Below are positions 7,663-15,750 of a stretch of 57,729 bases of DNA, piece by piece. The DNA comes from an uncultured Myxococcales bacterium (GTDB lineage Bacteria > Myxococcota_A > UBA9042). Positions within the stretch are counted from its first letter, which is position 1; every line of letters begins with the position of its first letter. The stretch is taken from NCBI GenBank assembly GCA_903955385.1, contig CAJBNH010000104.1, positions 1 to 57,729 of the forward strand. Reading direction: 5' to 3'. Under the pieces are notes generated by a model. The model saw nothing but the letters and a program-made list of their open reading frames with translations, had not been told where the DNA came from and made no database searches. Both the position numbers and the translations under genes were made by a program.

Positions 7663-9032
7663 CCACTCGCAAGTCCGCATCCGCCAAGAGCCCCAAGCAG
7701 GCCCCGGTCGCCTCGACCTCCGCCGCGACCCCGGTTACGGCAGGACACGCGAAGTCACAGGAGTGGTTTGCCCGTGCCAAGACCCTGATCCCGGGCGGCG
7801 TCAACAGCCCGGTGCGCGCGTGCAAGTCTGTCCAAGGCGAGCCGATCTACATCGCCGAGGCCGCCGGCAGTCACATCACCGACGTCGACGGCAACCGCTA
7901 CATCGACTTCTGCATGTCGTGGGGGCCGCTGATCCTTGGCCATGCTGACCCGCATGTGATCAAGGCCGTTCAGGAAGCCGCGCCACGTGGGCTGAGCTAC
8001 GGTGCCTGCCACCCGGCTGAGGTCGCGATCGCGCAGGCGCTGGTCGACGGCTTCCCGGGCTTCGAGATGGCGCGTCTGGTCAGCAGCGGCACTGAGGCGG
8101 TGATGACAGCGCTGCGGCTGGCGCGGGGGGCCACAGGGCGCTCGCTGATCGTCAAGTTCGAGGGCGGCTATCACGGCCACAGCGACGGTCTGCTGGTCAA
8201 GGCGGGCTCGGGGCTGATCACGGGAGCGAAGCCGGGCGCCGAGGCATCCAGCGCGGGTATTCCCAAGGAACTCGCGGCCTTGACGATCTCGGTGCCGCTG
8301 GGCGACCTGCGCGCGGTCGAGAAGTTGTTCGCGTTCCACGGGTCGAAGATCGCCGCGGTCATCATCGAACCGATGCCTGCGAACAATGGGCTGCTGCTGC
8401 AGACGCCGGAATTCCTCAAGGGTCTTCGGAAGATCACCGCCGCCAACGGCACGCTGCTGATCTTCGACGAGGTCATCTCCGGCTTCCGTCTGCGTTACGG
8501 CGGGTACGGCGGTCTGGTCGACGTTCAGCCCGATCTCGTGACGCTGGGCAAGATCATCGGCGGCGGCATGCCCATCGGTGCCATCGTGGGGACGCGCAAG
8601 CTGATCGAGTTGCTGGCGCCTGTGGGTCCCGTCTATCAGGCGGGCACTTTGAGCGGCAATCCGGTGTCGGTCGCGGCAGGGCTGGAGACGCTGAAGCGCC
8701 TGCAGGACCCCAAGACTTACGCGTACCTCGACAGTCTGGGCGCGCATCTGGAGCAGCGGTTGGCCGCGGCGGGTCCGGCGTGGTTGCGGGTCCGTCGTCT
8801 GGGCTCGATCGCTTGGCCGTACTTCGACTTGGGTGCGTTTCCGGTCAACGCCGACACGATCTCTGCCAAGGCCATCGAGCGGTTCAACGCCCTGTATGCC
8901 GCAGTGTTGGCCCAAGGCGTGTACCTGCCGCCGTCGGCCTATGAGGTCTGGTTCCTGTCGCTGGCCCACACCAAGGCCGATGTCGATGCCTTGGCTGACG
9001 CCCTGATCGCGGCCGCCGCGCAGGTCGACTGA
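7659..9032 (+). CDS. hemL: Glutamate-1-semialdehyde 2,1-aminomutase
   Basis: PLP enzyme converting glutamate-1-semialdehyde to 5-aminolevulinate in the C5 heme pathway, which fits the hemA gene found later in the window. The product has 457 residues. After a low-complexity Lys/Ala/Pro/Ser extension of about 30 residues come AKTLIPGGVNSPVRA, SSGTEAVMTALRLAR, FEGGYHGHSD, the PLP Asp in LLIFDEVISGFR and the Schiff-base lysine K298 in LVTLGKIIGGGMPIGA. The start codon lies in the ATGA overlap with hemD. The downstream histidine kinase starts one base after the hemL stop. Secure. Confidence 0.97.
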   Translation: MTTRKSASAKSPKQAPVASTSAATPVTAGHAKSQEWFARAKTLIPGGVNSPVRACKSVQGEPIYIAEAAGSHITDVDGNRYIDFCMSWGPLILGHADPHVIKAVQEAAPRGLSYGACHPAEVAIAQALVDGFPGFEMARLVSSGTEAVMTALRLARGATGRSLIVKFEGGYHGHSDGLLVKAGSGLITGAKPGAEASSAGIPKELAALTISVPLGDLRAVEKLFAFHGSKIAAVIIEPMPANNGLLLQTPEFLKGLRKITAANGTLLIFDEVISGFRLRYGGYGGLVDVQPDLVTLGKIIGGGMPIGAIVGTRKLIELLAPVGPVYQAGTLSGNPVSVAAGLETLKRLQDPKTYAYLDSLGAHLEQRLAAAGPAWLRVRRLGSIAWPYFDLGAFPVNADTISAKAIERFNALYAAVLAQGVYLPPSAYEVWFLSLAHTKADVDALADALIAAAAQVD

Positions 9033-9033
9033 C

Positions 9034-10245
9034 ATGGGAAGGCGGGGCAAGTCGCGGTCGCTGCGCTTGCAGTACGGTGCGGTCGTGCTGTTCGGCGCGA
9101 CGGCGGTGCTGCTGATTGCGCTGGGCACGTGGTGGACGGTCTTCATCCACGGCACCGTCGACGGGCAGCATCGGATGGTGTTGCAGGCGCTGCAGACGGG
9201 GGCTCGCGTTCACGCGCTGGAGCTGGCGGGCGAGACTCGGTCCCTGGGCGAGGGGCCGCTGCCCGGCGACCCGAATTACGAGTTGATCCGGGTGCATGGC
9301 GTCCCCGCGCTGCCTGCGGCGTTGATCGGACCGCTGCCGGTCGACGCCCGCCAAGGCGTGCGATTTGCCGTGCGGCCCCGTCCTGCGCTGCTGCAGGACA
9401 TCGAGATTCGCCACGACCGGCGTCAGCTGATGATGAACGGCGAGGGCACGCTGCTGTTCTCGCTGTTGCTGGCCGTGCTGGCGATGCTGTTCCGGCTGGT
9501 GCGCAGCGAGCGCCGATTCCGCAGCGAAATGCAAGAGTTCCTGGGGCGCGTGACGCACGAGATGAAGACCCCGCTGGCGGGCATCAAGGCCGTGCTGCAG
9601 ACGCTGGAGGCGGGACGGATGCCCCCCGACCAAGCCCGAGAGCTGGTGCATATGGCGCTGCAGCAGACCGAGCGCGAGGAACACCTGATCCAAAACCTGT
9701 TGCTGGCCCAGCGGTTGCGCTTGCCGGAGCAGACGCTGGCGCATGAGAATGTCGACCTCTACGCGCTGCTGGATCGGTTTGTCGACCACCGGCAGGAGAC
9801 GATCGTCGGTCACGGCGCCGAGCTGGTGCTGGAGTGTCCGGACGGGCTGCGGCTGGACGGCGACCCGACAGCGGTGTGGACCATCCTGGAGAATCTGGCC
9901 GACAACGCCCTGAAGTACGGTGGAAAACGCTTGCGGATCAAGGCCCACCGCGAGTCTGCCCGGGTCGTGCTGCGCTTCTCGGACGACGGCATCGGCTTTG
10001 ACCCGCACCGCGCCGAGCAGCTGTTTGAGTCCTATGTGCGCGGCTTCGGTCGCGGGTCCAAGGCGCACGGCACCGGTCTTGGGCTGCACCTGGCGCGTGG
10101 GCTGGCTGAGCGCATGAGCGGCACGCTGCGCGCCCACAGCGACGGCGAGGGCAGGGGCGCCACGTTCATCCTCAAGCTGCCGATCCACGATCCGGACGGC
10201 GGCGCGCAACCGACCGCCGCTTCTGCGCATCCAAAGGTGTCATGA
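9034..10245 (+). CDS. Membrane-bound sensor histidine kinase
   Basis: 403-residue kinase. TM1 is about residues 14-38, then a periplasmic region of about 100 residues without a recognised sensor fold, and TM2 about 138-155. The dimerisation box FLGRVTHEMKTPLAGIKA carries the phospho-accepting H175. The ATPase domain has the N box ILENLADNALKYGG (N287, N291), G1 FSDDGIGFDP and G2 HGTGLGLHLARGL. It begins one base after hemL and overlaps the regulator gene by 4 bases, so it is expected to phosphorylate that regulator. The tie to the heme genes suggests sensing of a heme-related or envelope signal, but this is inference only. Confidence 0.93.
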   Translation: MGRRGKSRSLRLQYGAVVLFGATAVLLIALGTWWTVFIHGTVDGQHRMVLQALQTGARVHALELAGETRSLGEGPLPGDPNYELIRVHGVPALPAALIGPLPVDARQGVRFAVRPRPALLQDIEIRHDRRQLMMNGEGTLLFSLLLAVLAMLFRLVRSERRFRSEMQEFLGRVTHEMKTPLAGIKAVLQTLEAGRMPPDQARELVHMALQQTEREEHLIQNLLLAQRLRLPEQTLAHENVDLYALLDRFVDHRQETIVGHGAELVLECPDGLRLDGDPTAVWTILENLADNALKYGGKRLRIKAHRESARVVLRFSDDGIGFDPHRAEQLFESYVRGFGRGSKAHGTGLGLHLARGLAERMSGTLRAHSDGEGRGATFILKLPIHDPDGGAQPTAASAHPKVS

Positions 10246-10931
10246 GCCGCATACTCCTCTGTGAAGACGACCACCTGATCGGCACCATGGTGCGCCTGAA
10301 CCTGCAACAGGACGGCTATGAGGTCGACTGGCGCAAGACGGGCGAGGCCGCGGTCGAGGCCTTGGGCGGCGCGCGTTTCGACGTGATCCTGCTGGACATC
10401 GGCCTGCCTGGCATCTCGGGCATCGACGTGGCAAGGACCGTGCGTCGGCAGGGCGTCGGCACGCCGATCCTGATGCTGACGGCGCGCGACGACACGGAAT
10501 CCAAGGTACAGGCGCTGGATTCGGGCGCGGACGACTACCTGAGCAAGCCGTTCGACATGGCCGAGCTGCTGGCGCGCGTGCGGGCGCAGATTCGCAGGAG
10601 CCAAGGGTCGTTGGAGATCGCCTCGAACGCTGAGCTCCGCATGGGTGGCGCCCGCGTGGACAGCGAGCGACGGGCCCTGCAAACCGACGATGGCGTGTGG
10701 CACGACCTGTCGGACAAAGAGCTGGTGCTGCTGCAATTCCTGGCCAAGAACCCGGGGCGGGCGCTGTCGCGGGCCGATATCCTCGAGGAAGTGTGGGGCA
10801 TGGACGCGTCGCCGACCGAGCGCACCGTCGACAATTTCATTGTGCGGTTGCGGCGTTGGGTCGAGGCTGACCCCGAAAACCCGTGCCACATCGTCACGGT
10901 GCGCGGCTGGGGCTATCGCTACGAACCCTGA
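10242..10931 (+). CDS. OmpR/PhoB-family response regulator
   Basis: 229 residues: a receiver domain (about 1-118) with acidic pocket EDD at 8-10, phosphorylation site D52 in ILLDIGLPG, T80 in LMLTARDD and K102 in YLSKPFD. A C-terminal winged helix follows (about 130-229) with DLSDKELVLLQFLAKNPG, SRADILEEVWG and RTVDNFIVRLRRW, ending in VRGWGYRYEP. Start and stop codons overlap the kinase gene (ATGA). It is the last gene of the hem-regulator run; the next gene is convergent 26 bases away. Targets cannot be read from this sequence; heme biosynthesis or envelope genes are candidates by linkage. Confidence 0.95.
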   Translation: MSRILLCEDDHLIGTMVRLNLQQDGYEVDWRKTGEAAVEALGGARFDVILLDIGLPGISGIDVARTVRRQGVGTPILMLTARDDTESKVQALDSGADDYLSKPFDMAELLARVRAQIRRSQGSLEIASNAELRMGGARVDSERRALQTDDGVWHDLSDKELVLLQFLAKNPGRALSRADILEEVWGMDASPTERTVDNFIVRLRRWVEADPENPCHIVTVRGWGYRYEP

Positions 10932-10957
10932 CCGCCGGGTGGCCTATCCCCGGACGG

Positions 10958-11479
10958 CTACAGCGTTTCGCCCAGGGTGATGTCGGCCATCAGCTCTTCC
11001 GACAGCTTCTCGAAGTCGGCCTTCAGCGCACGGGCGTTGAAGCTCTGGGCCGCCGTCAGCTCAGCCTTGCAGTGAAACATCAGCTCGGCCGACATGGGGG
11101 CGCTGGCGCTGCGGGTCTCCAGTGACTCGACGTTGACGGCGTGGCGAGCCAAGATCTGCGCGACTTCCTTGACGATTCCCACACGGTCATGGCCGACGAG
11201 GTCCAGCGCAAGCCGCCGTCGAGGCAGCTGGGCCGGGGCGTTGCCCGCGACCTCTGCGGTGACCTTCAGGCCAGACACTGCGCCCAGCGCCGTCTTCAGC
11301 GAAGCGACCTCAGCGGCCGGTACGGCGACGTTCACGATGCCCGCGAACTTGCCGGACAATTGGGCCATCGACGACTCGAGCCAGTTGCCGCCGTGCGAAG
11401 AAATGGCGGTGGCCAGCGCTTCGACCAGACCGGGACGGTCGTCGCCAATCGCGGTGAGGATCAGGTGGGTATCGGCCAT
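10958..11479 (-). CDS. GcvR-like protein with two ACT domains
   Basis: 173 residues holding two ACT domains: LILTAIGDDRPGLVEALATAI (about 6-26) and LALDLVGHDRVGIVKEVAQIL (about 90-110). Each has the G-x-D-x-x-G-x-V turn that binds small ligands, often amino acids. Its arrangement matches GcvR, the glycine cleavage repressor accessory protein, and related small ACT-repeat regulators. GGAGG lies upstream of the ATG. No glycine cleavage gene is adjacent, so the regulated process is unknown here. It ends convergently with the response regulator. Confidence 0.85.
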   Translation of the reverse strand: MADTHLILTAIGDDRPGLVEALATAISSHGGNWLESSMAQLSGKFAGIVNVAVPAAEVASLKTALGAVSGLKVTAEVAGNAPAQLPRRRLALDLVGHDRVGIVKEVAQILARHAVNVESLETRSASAPMSAELMFHCKAELTAAQSFNARALKADFEKLSEELMADITLGETL

Positions 11480-11589
11480 GGGGCTTGCCTCCGCAGCGAA
11501 GAAAGGGGAAGGGCGACAGGGTGCTTGCGCCGTGCCGGAGGGTCAAGCCCACCACCGCACGAAGGCCCGACGTCGCGGCCCTCAGGGCA

Positions 11590-13692
11590 TCATGGCACGC
11601 GAACTACCACCTCGGTCACGCGCGCGCCTTCGCCATCGGGCAAGGTGACGGGCAGGGTGACGGGCTCGCGACCCGGCAGCAGGACGCGCACTTCGTGCAG
11701 CGGCCGGTCGTCAACCAAACGATCGAAGCGGCCATCGCCCGGCCGCGAAGTCCACACCTCGCCGTTGCGCGGCAGGTCGCTCGCCAGCTGCACCTCGGCC
11801 ACCACCGGCTTGCCTTGCCCATCGACGACCCGACCCGAGATGCGCGGACCCGACAGCACCCTATCGAACAGGGCCTCCCAGACGGGACGCGTGTCTGCCA
11901 CGGTGCGCCTGCGCAGCTCAGGCGAGGTCGGGTTGTGCTGGGCACCCTCGACCAGCAGCGCGACCGTGCCGTACGTCGCCCGCAGCCAGTCCTGGTCCGT
12001 CCCATCGACCGGGTACAGCTGGTGCTTGACGCGAAAGCGCCGACCGTCCGACTGGCGCGGCGCCGCTTTCGCAACATCTGCGCCGACTTGCCACGCCTGA
12101 TTCGGCTCCGGGCTTCGCACGCCGTCGGTCGTGTAGGGCACCAGAACGGCGCTGCCCCACGTGTGGAAGCTGATCGAGGCGACGAACCGCTGCGTCTCGG
12201 CCAGTCGCATCAGCGCCTGCGTCTCGGGCTCGGACCCGGGCTGCGGGCCGCGGTACCACTCGGCCAGAGGGCGCGAGCGACTACCGACCTCTCCCAACGC
12301 TCCCCAGCGAAACGGGAAATTGCGGTTCAGGTCCACGCCCTCGCCGACCAGGCGCTCGGTCTCGTCCGTCGTGCGGCGGCCGTTCTTGCGCCCCTCACCC
12401 CAAGTCGACACGTGCATAAACGCTTGCGCGCCGTCGGGGTTCAGCAGCGGCACCACCCAAATGTCGAGACCAGCCAACCACTTGCGTGCCTTCTCTGCCT
12501 CCGCCTCGTCCGTCGGCTGCAGCAGGCCTCGCGCGACGTCCAGGGCGAACTCCGCCGCCAGCAGCTCGTCGCCATGCGTCGCGCCGGTCACCAGCACGGC
12601 CGGTCGCGGTGTGAGTGCGCCATCTGTGCGAATCCAGTGCATCGCCAGAATCGGCCGCCCCTGCACCGACCTCCCGAGTTCGACCACCTGAACCTGCCGC
12701 GGAAAGCGGCGCTGCCAGCCCTCCAGCAGGCCTTGGACCATCGCGGGGTCCTTGTAGCTCGCATCGATCGACGGCGGCGAGGTCGGGTTCTGGCGCAGGC
12801 GGTCGCGCTCGGCGATGAAGCCCGGGTCCAGCCAGGCGAAAGGAGCGTCATCCGTGCACATCCGTAACGGCACTTGCGCCCGCGCCAGCCGCTCAGCGCC
12901 ACGCGGCGAGGTTCGGGCGATCCACGCCCCGTCCGCCAGCTTCTCGACGCGCGTCAGGTCCTTGGCCAGCCCCATCGGCAGCTGCTGCAACACCGCCTCG
13001 GCCACCTCGACAAAGCGATGGACGCCTGCGGGCGATGGCCGTGCCTGACCCGCCACCTTGGCCGTTCGCAGCGACAGGCGCGTCACCATCGGAGCTGGCA
13101 GCCCGCGCGTGCCCAGCGACACCCCCACGCGCCCGCTGGCAAACGCCTTGTCGGTCACGCTGGCGCTGCCCAGTGTCGTCAGCTTGCGGCCGTCCAGCAG
13201 CTGCGCGCCCAGATGCGGCCCGACCAGCCAGACCTCCAGCTCGATGGGGTCGCCGACCTTGAGCTTGCCGATCGGGGTCTTGCGGTCGATCGGCCGCTGG
13301 CGCCCGCGGTCCCAGCGCACGAACTGCAGGCCCTTGCGGTCGACCAGCACGCCGTAGCCGTTGAGCTCGTGGGCGCCGCCCTTGGGCACCTGCGCGCGGA
13401 ACACGAGGCCCACGGTGCCGCGTGCGGGCAAGGTCGTCTGCAGTCTGGCGAAACCGTCCGTCAGCTCGGCGCCTGGCAGCCAGAGCTGGTGGCCCTCCGG
13501 GTCGGGGCGCGTCAGCTCCAAGCCCGCTGGCTGAACCTGCCAGGAGCCCAGTGTCGCGGCCGGTCCAGACTGCGCGCCGGGGCCCACCAGCACGGTCTCC
13601 TCGCCTTGCGAGGGCGAGGTCTGGGCCTGCAACGGTGCCGGCGCGAGCACGGCGGTGCACACCAAAAAGCCCAGCAGGCGCACAAGGTTCAA
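11590..13692 (-). CDS. Secreted M14-family zinc carboxypeptidase with N-terminal beta domain
   Basis: A 700-residue exported metallopeptidase. It starts with a signal peptide (about 1-24, ending LQAQ). Residues of about 50-215 resemble a concanavalin-like beta domain. The M14 catalytic domain carries zinc ligands H373 and E376 in ATHGDEL and H510 in SISFHTWG, the substrate-binding DLNRNFPF (about 454-461) and the catalytic E582 in LLVEGAQHN. A C-terminal transthyretin-like regulatory domain (about 615-700, beginning GRVVDGQGKP) follows. The start codon is TTG and shares TTGA with the stop of the upstream FGE-domain gene, so translation is probably coupled. It likely trims peptides in the periplasm or outside. 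Confidence 0.9.
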   Translation of the reverse strand: MNLVRLLGFLVCTAVLAPAPLQAQTSPSQGEETVLVGPGAQSGPAATLGSWQVQPAGLELTRPDPEGHQLWLPGAELTDGFARLQTTLPARGTVGLVFRAQVPKGGAHELNGYGVLVDRKGLQFVRWDRGRQRPIDRKTPIGKLKVGDPIELEVWLVGPHLGAQLLDGRKLTTLGSASVTDKAFASGRVGVSLGTRGLPAPMVTRLSLRTAKVAGQARPSPAGVHRFVEVAEAVLQQLPMGLAKDLTRVEKLADGAWIARTSPRGAERLARAQVPLRMCTDDAPFAWLDPGFIAERDRLRQNPTSPPSIDASYKDPAMVQGLLEGWQRRFPRQVQVVELGRSVQGRPILAMHWIRTDGALTPRPAVLVTGATHGDELLAAEFALDVARGLLQPTDEAEAEKARKWLAGLDIWVVPLLNPDGAQAFMHVSTWGEGRKNGRRTTDETERLVGEGVDLNRNFPFRWGALGEVGSRSRPLAEWYRGPQPGSEPETQALMRLAETQRFVASISFHTWGSAVLVPYTTDGVRSPEPNQAWQVGADVAKAAPRQSDGRRFRVKHQLYPVDGTDQDWLRATYGTVALLVEGAQHNPTSPELRRRTVADTRPVWEALFDRVLSGPRISGRVVDGQGKPVVAEVQLASDLPRNGEVWTSRPGDGRFDRLVDDRPLHEVRVLLPGREPVTLPVTLPDGEGARVTEVVVRVP

Positions 13693-14555
13693 GGCTTGCC
13701 GCCCATCTTCGCGACCTCGTCCAGCGACGCGGCGCAGCGGAAGCCGAAGTGCGAGTAGGGGATGTTCTCAGGCGGGTGCGGCCGACGGTAGGTCGAGGTC
13801 GCGTAGTTGGTGTCCCAGTACCAGGACCCGCCGCGCACCAGCTTCTCCTTGTGGCCTGCGCACTTGGCCGCGCCGCCGCACGGTCCCTTCGGGTCGGAGC
13901 CCAGACAGTCCGCGCCGCACGCCGCGTAGTCGGGGCTGTACCAGTCGGCCACCCACTCCCACGCGTTGCCGACCATGTCGTGCAGGCCGTACTCGTAGGC
14001 GGCGTGGGTGCCGATCAGGTTGGTGCGTCCCACGTGCGCCAAACGTGCTTTTCCCTCCTTGGGGATACCGCAGCTGCGGCCGCGCTTGTCCTGAATGACG
14101 GCGCGCTCACACGTCGCGGGTTCCGGCCCCCAGGGGTGCAGCTTGCCGTCAGGGCCACGGGCTGCCTTTTCCCACTCGGCTTCGGTGGGCAGGTGCTTGC
14201 CTTGGGCCTTGCAGTAGTCGACCGCGTCGAACCAGGTCATGCCGACCATCGGCTGCTTGGCGCGGTTGAAGTCGCTGTACAACGGTCGGGCGGGCTTGCA
14301 CTTCTTCGAACGGGCGCAGGTCTGGTAGTCGGCGAACGTCACCTCGAACACGTCCATGAAGTACGTCTGCATCCACACCTGGGCGCGCGGCTTCTCGTTC
14401 GCCGGGCCGTCGTCGCGACCTCGGACGAACTCACCGCCCGGAATGCACGCAAGGCCGGCCGGCGCCTGCGGGCAGGGGACGACGGCAGGCGTCGCGGCGG
14501 CTGCGGGGAAAGCCATGAAACACAAAGAGAAGATCGAAATGATGGCGTGGCGCAT
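13689..14555 (-). CDS. Secreted formylglycine-generating-enzyme (SUMF1) domain protein
   Basis: 288 residues: a signal peptide (about 1-20, ...MAFPAAAA) followed by one FGE-sulfatase domain. The domain opens IPGGEFVRGRDDGPANEKP and contains the YFMDVFEVTFADYQ motif, MTWFDAVDYCKAQGKHLPTEAEWEKAARG, LHDMVGNAWEWVADWY, RGGSWYWDT and the terminal HFGFRCA. These are hallmark positions of the fold. Many bacterial members are not sulfatase activators, and no sulfatase is nearby, so enzymatic function is open. The ATG before the signal peptide is preferred over a longer reading that runs into the divergent gene. It is translationally linked to the downstream M14 peptidase. Confidence 0.88.
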   Translation of the reverse strand: MRHAIISIFSLCFMAFPAAAATPAVVPCPQAPAGLACIPGGEFVRGRDDGPANEKPRAQVWMQTYFMDVFEVTFADYQTCARSKKCKPARPLYSDFNRAKQPMVGMTWFDAVDYCKAQGKHLPTEAEWEKAARGPDGKLHPWGPEPATCERAVIQDKRGRSCGIPKEGKARLAHVGRTNLIGTHAAYEYGLHDMVGNAWEWVADWYSPDYAACGADCLGSDPKGPCGGAAKCAGHKEKLVRGGSWYWDTNYATSTYRRPHPPENIPYSHFGFRCAASLDEVAKMGGKP

Positions 14556-14634
14556 GTCGCGGAAACTAGCAGGCGGCGCCGGATCGGACAAGAATGCCGC
14601 GGCCGCGCGACGCGAGCCCCACTGAGGCACCCCC

Positions 14635-15717
14635 ATGCTGTTCCGTCCATTCCTGTCCCTGATCGTCCTGGCTGCGCTGGCGATGCCCTGTGCCGTGCTG
14701 GCCAACCCCGGCGCTCCTCTCGGCGTTCCGCCCAAGAAGGCTGACCCGCCGGTGGCTTTGGCGACACTGCCCGAGCTGACCCAGGCGCAGAAGGACGTCA
14801 TCGCGTCGCTGCCCACCGACCCGCCCGCGCCGACGCTGCTGGGCGTGAAGGAAGAGTACGTCGGTCGCCACTATCTGGTGGGCGACGAGTGGAATTTGCA
14901 GCTATGGACGCCGTACATCCAGCACTTGGGCGGCGCGTACATGGGCGTGGGGTCGGACCAGGGCTACCAGTTCGTGGGGTGGGCGCGGTCCGAGTACGCC
15001 TTCATGGTCGACTACGACCCGCTGGTGGTCGAGATGCACGCGATCTACCGCGCGTTCTTCCTGGCTGCGGCGACGCCGGCCGAGTTCCTGGCGTGGTGGT
15101 CGGCGCCCAAGGCCAAGGACGCAGCGGACCTGCTGGACAAGACCTATCCCGGTGACCCCAAGCTCGCGGGCTACAAGAAGCTGTACAAGTGGCAGCGCAG
15201 CTCCGTGGCGTATCGGCTTGCGTCGATCCGGAAGACGCTGGCCAAGGCCAAGACCCCGAACTTCTTGGATAATCAGGACATCTACGGTCACATTCGGCAG
15301 TTGGTCCAGCAGGGGCGGTTGCGACCGGTGCTGGCGAACCTGCTGGAGACCAAGGGCATCCAGGGCGTGGGCGATGCCTGCCGCAAGCTGGGCACGACGC
15401 TGCGGGTGGTCTACCTGTCGAACGCAGAGGAATACTGGCCCTACGGCAAGCAGTTCCGGCAGAACCTGCGCAGCCTGCCGTTCGACGCGCAGACGCAGAT
15501 CATCCGCACCTTCACCACCTTCACGATCAACAAGGACTATCGCTACAGCGTCCAACCGGGCCTGAAGTATCAGGCGTGGCTCGAGCAGGATTGGCTGCGC
15601 AACGTGCACCACATGATCGCACGGCGGAAGCTCAAGGGCCCCGAGGACATCGAGTTCGTGGTGTTCGACAAGGACCCGGCAGACGCGGCGGCCAAGCGGG
15701 TCAAGGGCAAGAAGTAG
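14635..15717 (+). CDS. LIC_10091-like secreted protein
   Basis: 360 residues with a cleavable signal peptide (about 1-23, ...AVLAN). The body includes GGAYMGVGSDQGYQFVGWAR, FMVDYDPLVVEMHAIYRAFFL and VVYLSNAEEYWPYGKQFRQN. This set of phrases (GVGxDQ, DYDxxVVxxHxxYRAFF, YLSNxExY) is what I recall for the LIC_10091 family known from Leptospira and some deltaproteobacteria, whose fold looks related to SAM-dependent methyltransferases; its function is not established. The N-terminal half of the mature chain is Pro-rich. It is transcribed divergently from the FGE-domain gene with an 80-base gap. Family call is from motif memory. Confidence 0.75.
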   Translation: MLFRPFLSLIVLAALAMPCAVLANPGAPLGVPPKKADPPVALATLPELTQAQKDVIASLPTDPPAPTLLGVKEEYVGRHYLVGDEWNLQLWTPYIQHLGGAYMGVGSDQGYQFVGWARSEYAFMVDYDPLVVEMHAIYRAFFLAAATPAEFLAWWSAPKAKDAADLLDKTYPGDPKLAGYKKLYKWQRSSVAYRLASIRKTLAKAKTPNFLDNQDIYGHIRQLVQQGRLRPVLANLLETKGIQGVGDACRKLGTTLRVVYLSNAEEYWPYGKQFRQNLRSLPFDAQTQIIRTFTTFTINKDYRYSVQPGLKYQAWLEQDWLRNVHHMIARRKLKGPEDIEFVVFDKDPADAAAKRVKGKK

Positions 15718-15750
15718 GCCCGGCGCCTTTGGTTTGTTGTCCCCAACTGG

